A stretch of DNA of 64,000 bases from NCBI RefSeq assembly GCF_900142385.1, contig NZ_FRAQ01000002.1:1-64000 (forward strand), written 5' to 3'. The notes beneath the pieces were generated by a model that searched no databases, was not told the origin of the DNA, and saw nothing but the letters and a program-made list of their open reading frames with translations. Shown here in pieces: positions 52,899 through 60,603 of the stretch (its first letter is position 1; each line of letters starts with the position of its first letter). The stretch comes from Marinobacter antarcticus (GTDB lineage: Bacteria > Pseudomonadota > Gammaproteobacteria > Pseudomonadales > Oleiphilaceae). The translations under genes were made by a program, and so were the position numbers.

Positions 52899-53647
52899 TC
52901 TCCCAGGTCCATCGCCTTGAGGGAAAGCTGGTAGCGGCTGCCGTCAGGCTCAACCTGAATCAGACGCACCAGCAGATATTCGTTGTCCGGATCAAACCAC
53001 ATCAGGGTTTCGCGTTTGGAGTTTTCGCGGATTTTTTCGGCTTTAAGATAGGGCGACTGATTGCTATCGGAGTCGCCAGCATCGTCGCTCACGACAGCAA
53101 AGCGCTCGCTGTCTATCTTGGCGCGATCCAGAACCTGATATTCCATTTCCCGCTTGCCGCTCCGGATATCCTGGTGCAGCTGAATCTGGAAGCCCAGAGG
53201 GTCGAGGATGCCTTCTTCCAGATCTATCCTGAAGGATTTTCCGCGGTACTCTCCGGTTGCTACTCCAGCCTTCCAGTCGAAATCAATTGATTGGATTCTG
53301 TCCTTGATCAGAAATCCCGACAGACGGTAGCGATATCTGAGTGGGATGACCCGGCCATCTTCCCATTTGAGAATCAGGGATTCATCGAGATCGGCGATGA
53401 AAGAATTCACGTCGGTGCGATACAGCCAGACACCGTTACCCTGTGACGTGAGGATACGTTTCGCACTGCCATTAAGTGACATGCCCTTTTCTATGGACGC
53501 GTCGTAGCTCACTTCAAAGGGAAACAGGCCGGGGCCGATTTCGGCTTTTGCTGTCGTGCCCAGGAGCATTGCGGCCAGCGCCAGGAGCGGCAACAGGATA
53601 ATCCGACCCTTTTCGGGGACTGACTTGATCAGTCGGGCTGAATGCAT
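52895..53647 (-). CDS. DUF3108 periplasmic protein
   Basis: A 250-residue exported protein. The ATG at 53647 has GGAGG eight bases upstream, which decides against an in-frame TTG five codons earlier. A hydrophobic stretch ends at AKA near residue 35, a standard signal peptide. The mature protein is a predicted all-beta chain typical of DUF3108 (FEVSYDASIEKG, then YRYRLSGFLIKDR). The family is common next to purN/purM in this group but its function is unknown. It follows purN after 83 bases on the minus strand. Confidence 0.87.
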   Translation of the reverse strand: MHSARLIKSVPEKGRIILLPLLALAAMLLGTTAKAEIGPGLFPFEVSYDASIEKGMSLNGSAKRILTSQGNGVWLYRTDVNSFIADLDESLILKWEDGRVIPLRYRYRLSGFLIKDRIQSIDFDWKAGVATGEYRGKSFRIDLEEGILDPLGFQIQLHQDIRSGKREMEYQVLDRAKIDSERFAVVSDDAGDSDSNQSPYLKAEKIRENSKRETLMWFDPDNEYLLVRLIQVEPDGSRYQLSLKAMDLGD

Positions 53648-53730
53648 CTGGTCGACCTCCAATCTTTCATGAGTACTGGAAAGTTTAGCGGGTCAGTGGG
53701 CATCATGGGGTGACAGTCTGGTAAGGTGCC

Positions 53731-54393
53731 TCAATTAACTGGCAGGCGCATGGGGCTTTCCACAGCCTCACCATCGAACAGCACGTGCTCACGGCCCAGT
53801 TGAATCCGCCCTTCACAGAACCAGCGCACCACGATTGGGTACAGCAGATGCTCTTTTTCCTGAACCTTTTCCGCGAGGGTTTCGGCAGTGTCCTCCGGTG
53901 CCACTGCCACCTCTGCTTGCGCTATCACGGGCCCTCCGTCGAGCTCTTCGGTCACAAAGTGAATCGAGGCCCCGTGGGTTCGGTCGCCTGCATCGAGCGC
54001 CCTCTGGTGGGTGTTCAAGCCGGTATACAGCGGCAGCAGCGATGGGTGAATGTTCACCAGTTTGCCGCGAAATGCCCGAACGAAATCGGTTGTCAGGATT
54101 CGCATGAACCCGGCAAGTACGATGAGGTCCGGGTTGTGGCGAAGAATGTGGGCCATGAGCGCCGCATCGAACTCTTCCCTGGAACCGAAATCTTTGTGGT
54201 TAACCACAAAGGTCTCAACGTGAGCCTGGGCCGCCCGTTCAAGTGCAAAAGCTTTGGGCTGGTTGCAGCCCAGAGCAATAATCTGCCCGGGAAAGTCTCG
54301 CTCACGGCTGGCGTCTATCAGTGCCTGAAGATTGGTTCCGCTTCCGGAAGCCAGAACCAGAATTCTGGGGAGAGTCGCTTTGTCTGCCTTCAT
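53731..54393 (-). CDS. purN: Phosphoribosylglycinamide formyltransferase
   Basis: A 220-residue enzyme that moves a formyl group from 10-formyl-THF to GAR, the third step of purine synthesis. The phosphate loop is [14 protein letters not shown], the catalytic asparagine and histidine lie in [20 protein letters not shown], and the aspartate is in [10 protein letters not shown]. Start overlaps the purM stop by four bases, giving the usual purM-purN pair. Confidence 0.96.
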   Translation of the reverse strand: MKADKATLPRILVLASGSGTNLQALIDASRERDFPGQIIALGCNQPKAFALERAAQAHVETFVVNHKDFGSREEFDAALMAHILRHNPDLIVLAGFMRILTTDFVRAFRGKLVNIHPSLLPLYTGLNTHQRALDAGDRTHGASIHFVTEELDGGPVIAQAEVAVAPEDTAETLAEKVQEKEHLLYPIVVRWFCEGRIQLGREHVLFDGEAVESPMRLPVN

Positions 54394-55454
54394 TCTGAGA
54401 GAAGCCCCGGTGCGTAACGCACCACCGCGTCTTTCTCTGTGTCGTCACCCCGCTCAATCAGCCCGACTTGCCACGCTTTCTCGCCCAGGGCTTTAAGAGT
54501 ATCCAGCGCCAGATCTTTCTGGTTTGCCGGCACGCAGACAATCATGCCAATTCCACAGTTGAAGGTGCGATACATTTCTTCGCTGACCACACCGCCGGCG
54601 TCCTTGAGCCATTGAAACACCGGGGGTAGTTCCCAGCTCGTGGTGTCGATGGCTGCAACCATCCCTTTTGGCAGAACCCTGGGAATATTTTCCGGTAAGC
54701 CGCCGCCGGTTATGTGGGATAGAGCGCGTACATCCACTTCGCGGATCAATTGCAGCAAGTTTTTGACGTAGATCCGGGTAGGCGCCATCAGGGCGTTTGC
54801 CAGCGTGGTATCACCGACAGGTTGGTCGAGATCGACTTTGCTGACCTCAAGAATTTTTCGGATCAGCGAGTAACCGTTGGAGTGAGGTCCTGAGGACCCA
54901 AGTGCCAGCAGTACATCTCCCGCTTGCACCTTGCTGCCATCAATGATCTCACTGCGTTCCGCCACACCTACGCAAAAACCCGCCAGATCATAATCGTCGC
55001 CCTCGTACATGCCAGGCATCTCTGCGGTTTCGCCTCCCACCAGTGCGCAGCCAGCCTGTTCGCAGCCCTGGCCGATGCCTGCAATCACGTTTGCAGCTAT
55101 ATCCACATTGAGCTTGCCGGTAGCGTAGTAATCGAGGAAAAACAAAGGTTCGGCGCCGCCCACGATAAGGTCGTTAACGCACATGGCCACGAGATCGATA
55201 CCAATGCTGTCATGCTTGCCAAGCTGCATCGCCAGCCTAAGTTTGGTACCTACGCCATCGGTACCTGATATCAGAACCGGTTCGTTGTACCCGGCTGGAA
55301 TCGCTACCATGGCGCCGAACCCGCCAAGTCCTCCCAGAACCTCGGGGCGCCGGGTGCGTGCGGCGGTTTCCTTGATACGGCTGACAAGTTCATTGCCGGC
55401 GTCAATGTCAACGCCGGCATCGCGGTAGGTCAGGGAAGGTTTCTGTTCGCTCAT
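54390..55454 (-). CDS. purM: Phosphoribosylformylglycinamidine cyclo-ligase
   Basis: A 354-residue enzyme that closes the imidazole ring of AIR in purine synthesis. Conserved segments are [15 protein letters not shown] at the start, [13 protein letters not shown] and [13 protein letters not shown]. The ATG at 55454 gives the standard N terminus; 24 extra in-frame codons upstream are not conserved. Divergent from the DUF2066 gene over 212 bases; no purine-repressor-type site was recognised there. Confidence 0.97.
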   Translation of the reverse strand: MSEQKPSLTYRDAGVDIDAGNELVSRIKETAARTRRPEVLGGLGGFGAMVAIPAGYNEPVLISGTDGVGTKLRLAMQLGKHDSIGIDLVAMCVNDLIVGGAEPLFFLDYYATGKLNVDIAANVIAGIGQGCEQAGCALVGGETAEMPGMYEGDDYDLAGFCVGVAERSEIIDGSKVQAGDVLLALGSSGPHSNGYSLIRKILEVSKVDLDQPVGDTTLANALMAPTRIYVKNLLQLIREVDVRALSHITGGGLPENIPRVLPKGMVAAIDTTSWELPPVFQWLKDAGGVVSEEMYRTFNCGIGMIVCVPANQKDLALDTLKALGEKAWQVGLIERGDDTEKDAVVRYAPGLLSE

Positions 55455-55666
55455 GGTGTTCTTAACCGTTGGCCAGTGGGTCAGGCGGCGGATTTTAGCA
55501 GGTGCAGTGTGGGGCTCCAAGTGCAATTGCCGCGAGTGCCTCCCGGATTCCTGTGGTCGGACGTCTTTCGTCGGTCAAGATTGCTTTTCGGAAACCCGGG
55601 TTGGCTACTCAGGCTCCGGGGCATGGTGTATCCTATGCGCCATTCATGCGAACTGCAGGGTGTTTC

Positions 55667-56992
55667 ATGCCAGTACCAGACCAGACCTCGGTTTTTAAGC
55701 CAGTGCCAGCTTTATGGCTTGTCGCTTTTTTTGCACTCATGCTGGCCATGGTGCCCGCTCCGGCGGCTGCTGTGACGGTATCCGGGCTTTATTCTGTTGA
55801 AGTCCCGGTGTCCGGCTCCGGGCCGAACGATCTGGCTCAGGGTTATGCAGACGGTCTGGCCCGGGTCTTTGTACGGATTTCCGGCACCCGGGAAGTGCTT
55901 AAGTTGGAAGGCCTGCAGCCCCTGCTGGCGAATGCAGAATCGTTGCTGCTGTCCTATCAGGTGCTTCGTGGAGAAGGCGGTGACAATCGTCTGAGCATGG
56001 CATTCGGTGCTGTGGGCGTGAATCGGGCTCTGGCATCGATTGAGGCTCCAGTCTGGGGTGCTAACCGCCCTCTGACCCTGGCGTGGGTGGCTGTAGAGGA
56101 TCGCGGTGTTCGCAGGCTGGTTACAGGCAATGGCGAAGGTCAGGCTGATGCCGGTGAAAGTGGTGTCTGGTCTTCAGCATTTGCCCGTTCTGCCCGGGAA
56201 AGGGGCCTGCCGGTCACCCTGCCACCAGCGGAACTCAGTGGAAACCGGGAGTTACTCTCGGATATCTGGGGACAATTCACGGGGCGTGTACGCAAGGCTT
56301 CTGAAGGTGTGGAACACGATGTTCTTGCTCTGGTGCGGGTGAGCCGTTCTGGTGGCCAGTGGCGCGCAGGCTGGGTGTTTGAGGGCGCAAAGCTCAACAG
56401 CAGTGAGGAATCGGTCAGTGCCGATACCCGGGAAGCTCTGGCGGAAGCGCTTGTTAACCGCTGGGCAGAGTTGTATGCAAATCGTTATGCGGTTGCTGCC
56501 GGTGAAGTTGGAGATTTACCCCAGGTTGATATTGTTTTGCGCGGTGTAACGTCTGTTGCTGACTATGGAAAAGCCAACCAGATACTTGAGGGTCTGACTC
56601 CTGTTGTAGAAGTTGGTGCGTCCCGGGTTAAGGGCGAGCAGTTAACCCTAAGGGTGGCGTTTTCCGGCGAGCTGGACCAACTCAGAGAGTACATTGCGCT
56701 GGATTCCCGTTTTGTGCCCGTTGAGGGTGAGCCGCAGAATGCGCGGCCAGCTCGTTCGGGAGAATTCGCTGCCTCGCCAAAGCCAACTCAGGTGCAGGCG
56801 ACAGGAAGCCAGCCAGAAGAGCCCGCTCCGGAAGGCGAGACAGGCACTGGTCCGTCCGATCAGTCTATGTTTACCTATCAGCCATCTCCGGTGGATGAAG
56901 AAGAGGCAGAGCAGGCGTTTGAATCGCTTTACCAGCTCCTCTATTATCGCTGGCAGCCTATGCCGGTTATCGTGAATGATGGCGGGGAGTAA
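55667..56992 (+). CDS. DUF2066 exported protein
   Basis: A 441-residue protein with a signal peptide (hydrophobic stretch to PAAA near residue 35). The mature N-terminal half carries the DUF2066 pattern (YSVEVPVSGSGPNDLAQGYA, then VRISGTREVL), followed by a beta-rich middle and a Pro/Glu/Gly-rich tail (about 365-420). Function unknown. The ATG at 55667 has AGGG nearby; an in-frame ATG at 55646 is an alternative. As I recall, Pseudomonas also places this family between purM and hda. Two dozen bases separate it from the CDP-alcohol transferase gene. Confidence 0.82.
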   Translation: MPVPDQTSVFKPVPALWLVAFFALMLAMVPAPAAAVTVSGLYSVEVPVSGSGPNDLAQGYADGLARVFVRISGTREVLKLEGLQPLLANAESLLLSYQVLRGEGGDNRLSMAFGAVGVNRALASIEAPVWGANRPLTLAWVAVEDRGVRRLVTGNGEGQADAGESGVWSSAFARSARERGLPVTLPPAELSGNRELLSDIWGQFTGRVRKASEGVEHDVLALVRVSRSGGQWRAGWVFEGAKLNSSEESVSADTREALAEALVNRWAELYANRYAVAAGEVGDLPQVDIVLRGVTSVADYGKANQILEGLTPVVEVGASRVKGEQLTLRVAFSGELDQLREYIALDSRFVPVEGEPQNARPARSGEFAASPKPTQVQATGSQPEEPAPEGETGTGPSDQSMFTYQPSPVDEEEAEQAFESLYQLLYYRWQPMPVIVNDGGE

Positions 56993-57001
56993 GCCACCAT
57001 C

Positions 57002-57006
57002 GGAGG
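57002..57006 (+). promoter_or_regulatory. Ribosome-binding site fixing the GTG start of the CDP-alcohol transferase
   Basis: GGAGG lies seven bases before the GTG at 57014. No ATG in frame is as well placed. Confidence 0.85.
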
Positions 57007-57013
57007 CATTCCG

Positions 57014-57574
57014 GTGAAGTCACACGCCTGGCGCTGGATTCCTAATGCTCTGACATTTGTGCGCATTTTATTGATTGCTCCTTTCGCCAGGGCATTGCTG
57101 CTGCAGGAATATCGCTTTGCACTGGTCATTTTTGCTATCGCGTCGGTTACCGACGGGCTTGATGGTTTTCTCGCAAGACGCTTCAACTGGCGCTCACGGT
57201 TTGGTGCTGTGGCAGACCCTCTGGCCGATAAAGCTCTGCTAATCACGGCATATCTGGTACTTACGTACACGTCCGTTCTGCCGCTATGGCTTTTTGCCCT
57301 GGTGCTCGGGAGGGATCTTCTGATTGTCGGTGGTGCTCTCGTCTACCATTACTGTATCGGCCGTTTTGATATGGAACCCAGCATTCCCGGCAAGTTGAAT
57401 ACTCTGATTCAGGTTTTCGCGGTTCTGGGCATTATTATCATTTTAGCCGGACTGCCAGTGTCGCCGGCCTGGCTGGACGCTGGAATCTGGCTGGTTGCAG
57501 TGTCAGCTGTGTTCAGTGGGGGTCACTATTTTGTGGTCTGGGGTGCTCGGGCATGGGGGGGCAAACAGACGTGA
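57014..57574 (+). CDS. CDP-alcohol phosphatidyltransferase family protein
   Basis: A 186-residue integral membrane enzyme that joins a phosphatidyl group from CDP-diacylglycerol to an alcohol. The family motif DGxxAR-x8-G-x3-D-x3-D is complete (DGLDGFLARR through FGAVADPLADK, about 55-81). About five helices are present. It resembles PgsA and cardiolipin-type synthases, but the alcohol cannot be deduced; glycerol 3-phosphate or phosphatidylglycerol are the obvious options. The stop overlaps the GTG start of hda by four bases, so translation is coupled. Confidence 0.88.
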   Translation: MKSHAWRWIPNALTFVRILLIAPFARALLLQEYRFALVIFAIASVTDGLDGFLARRFNWRSRFGAVADPLADKALLITAYLVLTYTSVLPLWLFALVLGRDLLIVGGALVYHYCIGRFDMEPSIPGKLNTLIQVFAVLGIIIILAGLPVSPAWLDAGIWLVAVSAVFSGGHYFVVWGARAWGGKQT

Positions 57575-58269
57575 GCCCTTCTCAACTGGTCCTTGGTGTA
57601 AGGCTTCGGGACGATGCACGCTTTGACAATTTTCATGGTGATCGCAACAGGGAGGCGTCGCTGCGACTGTTGTCGGTATTCAGACAGCCAGCTGGTCTGC
57701 CGGTGGTCGTCGTTTGTGGTGATTCAGGTACCGGCAAAAGCCATTTGCTTCAGGCAGCCTGCCACCATGCGGAAGCAGAGGGGAAAGCTGCAGTCTGTAT
57801 CAGCATTGCTGAGCTGGAGCCCTTTGGGCCGGAAGCACTTGCGGGGCTCGATGCCATGGATGTCGTCGCGCTTGATGATCTGGACAGGGTCGCGGGAAAG
57901 GCGGACTGGGAAGAGGCGGTTTTTCACCTGTATAACCGGTTGCACGATGATGGCCACATGCTGGTTGTAAGTCTCTCGGAAGTTCCCGGCTCCCTGCCTT
58001 TTCTTTTGCCGGACCTGGTTTCCCGGCTGCATCATGGGTTTACCGTTCAGCTTGGAATTTACCGTGACGATGACCGGTTGAAAATTCTTATGGCTCGTGC
58101 TGAGCAGCGTGGGCTGACAATGACGGACGATGTCGCAGGTTTTATCATGCGCCGGGCACCGAGGCGCCTTGGAGAGTTGCTGGGTATTCTCGATACCCTT
58201 GATGAGAATTCATTACAGGCTCAGCGACGCCTTACCATTCCGTTTGTGAAAACGGTGATGCAGTGGTAG
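57571..58269 (+). CDS. hda: DnaA regulatory inactivator Hda
   Basis: A 232-residue AAA+ protein that, with the DNA-loaded sliding clamp, makes DnaA hydrolyse its ATP after initiation. It starts at the GTG at 57571 overlapping the previous stop; an in-frame ATG at 57553 is less likely. A clamp-binding-like QLVLGV sits at residues 5-10, Walker A is GDSGTGKSH with K56, and Walker B is VVALDDLD. The AAA+ lid follows, and there is no DnaA-type DNA-binding domain. The Walker A lysine is standard here, whereas E. coli Hda, as I recall, has a variant. Confidence 0.92.
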   Translation: MSPSQLVLGVRLRDDARFDNFHGDRNREASLRLLSVFRQPAGLPVVVVCGDSGTGKSHLLQAACHHAEAEGKAAVCISIAELEPFGPEALAGLDAMDVVALDDLDRVAGKADWEEAVFHLYNRLHDDGHMLVVSLSEVPGSLPFLLPDLVSRLHHGFTVQLGIYRDDDRLKILMARAEQRGLTMTDDVAGFIMRRAPRRLGELLGILDTLDENSLQAQRRLTIPFVKTVMQW

Positions 58270-58320
58270 GAACAAAAAAGCTTGCCACAACAAAGCACAG
58301 CGACAGTATTCAAACGATAA

Positions 58321-58338
58321 GGCGCTGAATGAAGCGCC
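58321..58338 (+). repeat. Short hairpin in the parA leader
   Basis: GGCGCT and AGCGCC flank GAATGA, ending a few bases before the GGAGAG ribosome-binding site of the parA-like gene. A hairpin here could limit ribosome access. Seen in sequence only. Confidence 0.45.
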
Positions 58339-58353
58339 AGATGGAGAGACGAC

Positions 58354-59151
58354 ATGAGACGGGTAGTATTCAATCAGAAAGGCGGAGTAGGGAAGTCCAG
58401 TATTACCTGCAACCTCGCAGCGATCAGCGCAGCGCGCGGTAAACGCACGCTTGTGGTTGATCTGGATCCCCAGGGAAACTCGACGCATTATCTCCTGGGT
58501 AAACCCGCCAGTGAGCTTAAGGACACCGTTGCAGACATGCTGGAGCAGACGGTTGCGTTCAAGGTATTCAACCGGCGCCCCGAGGAGTTCGTTCACGCCA
58601 CGCCGTTCAAGAACCTTTTTGTTATGCCGTCCAGCCCGGAGCTGGATTTCCTTGAGCGTAAGCTGGAGGCAAAACATAAAATCTACAAACTCCGGGAAGC
58701 CCTGATAAAGCTGGGCGAATCCTTCGATGCCATTTACATTGATACGGCACCGGCTCTGAATTTTTATTCCCGTTCCGCGCTTATCGCGGCTCAGCGGTGC
58801 CTGATTCCGTTCGATTGTGATGATTTTTCCCGCCAGGCACTTTACAATATCCTCAATGAAATCCGTGATCTACAGGAAGATCACAACGATGAACTTGTGG
58901 TGGAGGGTATTGTTGCCAATCAGTTTCAGCCGCGGGCCACCCTGCCCAAACAGCTGGTAAATGAGCTGATAGAGGAAGGTTTGCCGGTACTGCCGGTGCG
59001 CTTGTCCAGTTCGGTAAAAATGAAAGAATCCCACCAGTGCCGGCAGCCGCTTATTCACATGGCGCCGAAACATCCGCTTACACGCCAGTTTGAAGACCTT
59101 TACCGCGTGCTGAATGGCGAGGCGGTAGAGCTCGTGCCTCTGGCAGATTGA
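58354..59151 (+). CDS. Orphan ParA-family ATPase
   Basis: A 265-residue member of the ParA/MinD/Soj family. The deviant Walker A is NQKGGVGKSS with K9 and K14, the A' motif is DLDPQGNSTH, and motif B is IDTAPALN. No N-terminal DNA-binding domain and no ParB partner or parS-like site are found nearby, so it is not the usual chromosome-segregation ParA of this window. Such orphans place chemoreceptors, flagella or other complexes in the cell; which one applies here is unknown. It follows hda by 84 bases and precedes a YqcC-family gene. Confidence 0.9.
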   Translation: MRRVVFNQKGGVGKSSITCNLAAISAARGKRTLVVDLDPQGNSTHYLLGKPASELKDTVADMLEQTVAFKVFNRRPEEFVHATPFKNLFVMPSSPELDFLERKLEAKHKIYKLREALIKLGESFDAIYIDTAPALNFYSRSALIAAQRCLIPFDCDDFSRQALYNILNEIRDLQEDHNDELVVEGIVANQFQPRATLPKQLVNELIEEGLPVLPVRLSSSVKMKESHQCRQPLIHMAPKHPLTRQFEDLYRVLNGEAVELVPLAD

Positions 59152-59162
59152 TACAGGCTTTT

Positions 59163-59498
59163 ATGACAGATTCCGGTGACGTTACAGGGCGGGTTGCAGA
59201 TTGTCTTCTGGGCATCGAGATGGAGTTGCGTCAGATTGGTGTGTGGGAGAGGGAGCGCCCGCCTGCGGATGCGTTCACAAGTTCAGAACCGTTCTGCCTC
59301 GACACGCTGGCGTTTACCCAGTGGATTCAGTTCGTGTTTCTGGAGCGTATGAAGCTGATTATTGAAAATGGTCATCCCTTGCCGTTGGTTTCTGGCATTG
59401 CGCCCATGGCCGAGGAATACTTCCGTGGACGTCCCGAATCAGGGCAGCGCCTGATCCGGGAACTTGAAGCTGTTGATCAGTTGCTGTCAGGCCGTTGA
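59163..59498 (+). CDS. YqcC family protein
   Basis: A 111-residue small cytoplasmic protein matching the YqcC/DUF446 family: GIEMELRQIGVWE, then PFCLDTLAFTQWIQFVFLERM and LPLVSGIAPMAEEYF. E. coli has it before a tRNA pseudouridine synthase gene; here its upstream neighbour is the ParA-like gene. The ATG at 59163 is used; an in-frame TTG at 59148 overlapping the previous stop is the alternative. No known function. It converges on nadC with 30 bases between the stops. Confidence 0.87.
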   Translation: MTDSGDVTGRVADCLLGIEMELRQIGVWERERPPADAFTSSEPFCLDTLAFTQWIQFVFLERMKLIIENGHPLPLVSGIAPMAEEYFRGRPESGQRLIRELEAVDQLLSGR

Positions 59499-59528
59499 TC
59501 ACTGTTGATTGCTGCTTGTCAGCCCCGA

Positions 59529-60368
59529 TCAGTCCAGACGCATGGAGAGGTCTACGGCTCTGATGTCCTTGGTCAGCGCACCAATCGAAATATAATCGAC
59601 GCCGGTTTCCGCAATGGGAGCCAGTGTGTCCAGGTTGATACCTCCGGATGCTTCCAGCTTTGCCCGCCCTTTGTTCATTGCGACTGCAGCGCGCAGATTA
59701 TCCATGGAAAACTCATCAAGCATGATGATGTCGGCACCGGCGCTGAGCGCCTGTTCCAGCTCTGCCATATTCTCGGTTTCCACTTCTACCGGCTTATCCG
59801 GTGCTATTCGACGGGCTTCAGCGATAGCTTCAGCAATGGATCCGCAAGCTGAGATATGGTTTTCCTTGATCAGAAAAGCGTCCCACAGGCCGATTCGGTG
59901 GTTGTGACAGCCGCCACAGGTCACTGCGTATTTCTGGGCAAAGCGCAATCCGGGCAGGGTTTTCCGGGTATCCAGAAGGCGCACGTCGGTATGAGCCACC
60001 CGCGCGGCGTAACCTGCGCAGTTTGTCGCAACTCCTGACAGGGTCTGCAGCCAGTTCAATGCGGCTCTTTCGGCGGTTAGCAAGCTTCTGGCGGTTCCTT
60101 TCATGCGAAACAGAACCTGGTCGGGAGAAACCGATTCGCCATCCTGAACCAGCCACTCCAGCAACACCGAATCGTCCACCTGGCGGAATACTTCGTCCAC
60201 CCACTCGCGTCCCGCTATCGTTGCTTGTTCCCGTGTAATTACTCGCCCTGTGGCCTGTTTTTCAAGCGGGATAAGCCGGGCCGTTATATCGCCGTCGCCA
60301 ATATCCTCGCGCAGGCTCGCTGCAACGGTCTCGATTCGTGACTGGTGTAGGCGTTCAGTGAAGTTCAT
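59529..60368 (-). CDS. nadC: Nicotinate-nucleotide pyrophosphorylase (carboxylating)
   Basis: A 279-residue enzyme that turns quinolinate and PRPP into nicotinate mononucleotide with loss of CO2, in NAD synthesis. Key segments are [11 protein letters not shown], the active-site [19 protein letters not shown] with the basic residues that hold quinolinate, KENHISACG, and the PRPP end [12 protein letters not shown]. The ATG at 60368 is chosen; an upstream TTG extends it by ten non-conserved residues. It is divergent from the DUF1631 gene, and a candidate promoter is described separately. Confidence 0.95.
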   Translation of the reverse strand: MNFTERLHQSRIETVAASLREDIGDGDITARLIPLEKQATGRVITREQATIAGREWVDEVFRQVDDSVLLEWLVQDGESVSPDQVLFRMKGTARSLLTAERAALNWLQTLSGVATNCAGYAARVAHTDVRLLDTRKTLPGLRFAQKYAVTCGGCHNHRIGLWDAFLIKENHISACGSIAEAIAEARRIAPDKPVEVETENMAELEQALSAGADIIMLDEFSMDNLRAAVAMNKGRAKLEASGGINLDTLAPIAETGVDYISIGALTKDIRAVDLSMRLD

Positions 60369-60425
60369 GGTCGTGCATCCGCTTGTGTCAGGGGCCAAAG
60401 GGTTCTGAAATATTCCGGGAGCACG

Positions 60426-60454
60426 ATTCTATAGTCCGCCAGTTGTTTCGCCAA
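60426..60454 (-). promoter_or_regulatory. Candidate sigma-70 promoter of nadC
   Basis: On the minus strand, TTGGCG and TAGAAT are spaced by 17 bases, with the -10 box about 57 bases before the nadC ATG. The boxes match 3 and 5 of 6 consensus positions. Sequence match only. Confidence 0.45.
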
Positions 60455-60520
60455 ATTCTGAAGGAATTGTGACCGAAGTCCGGTCTGCACAAAAGGTGAC
60501 AAATTCTGACACAAGGTGAC
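60452..60520 (+). repeat. Paired direct repeats upstream of the DUF1631 gene
   Basis: CAAATTCTGA occurs at 60452-60461 and again at 60500-60509, 48 bases apart. AAGGTGAC occurs at 60493-60500 and at 60513-60520, exactly 20 bases apart, about two helical turns. Both pairs lie in the nadC/DUF1631 gap; TATGAT at 60533 is a possible -10 element just after them. Confidence 0.5.
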
Positions 60521-60603
60521 GCAGCCAAGTCGTATGATGTGTGATCAGAATAGTTTGAAATCTATGGCCATGCGCTTTTCATGTCCTGGCCGGGAGTCGT
60601 TCA

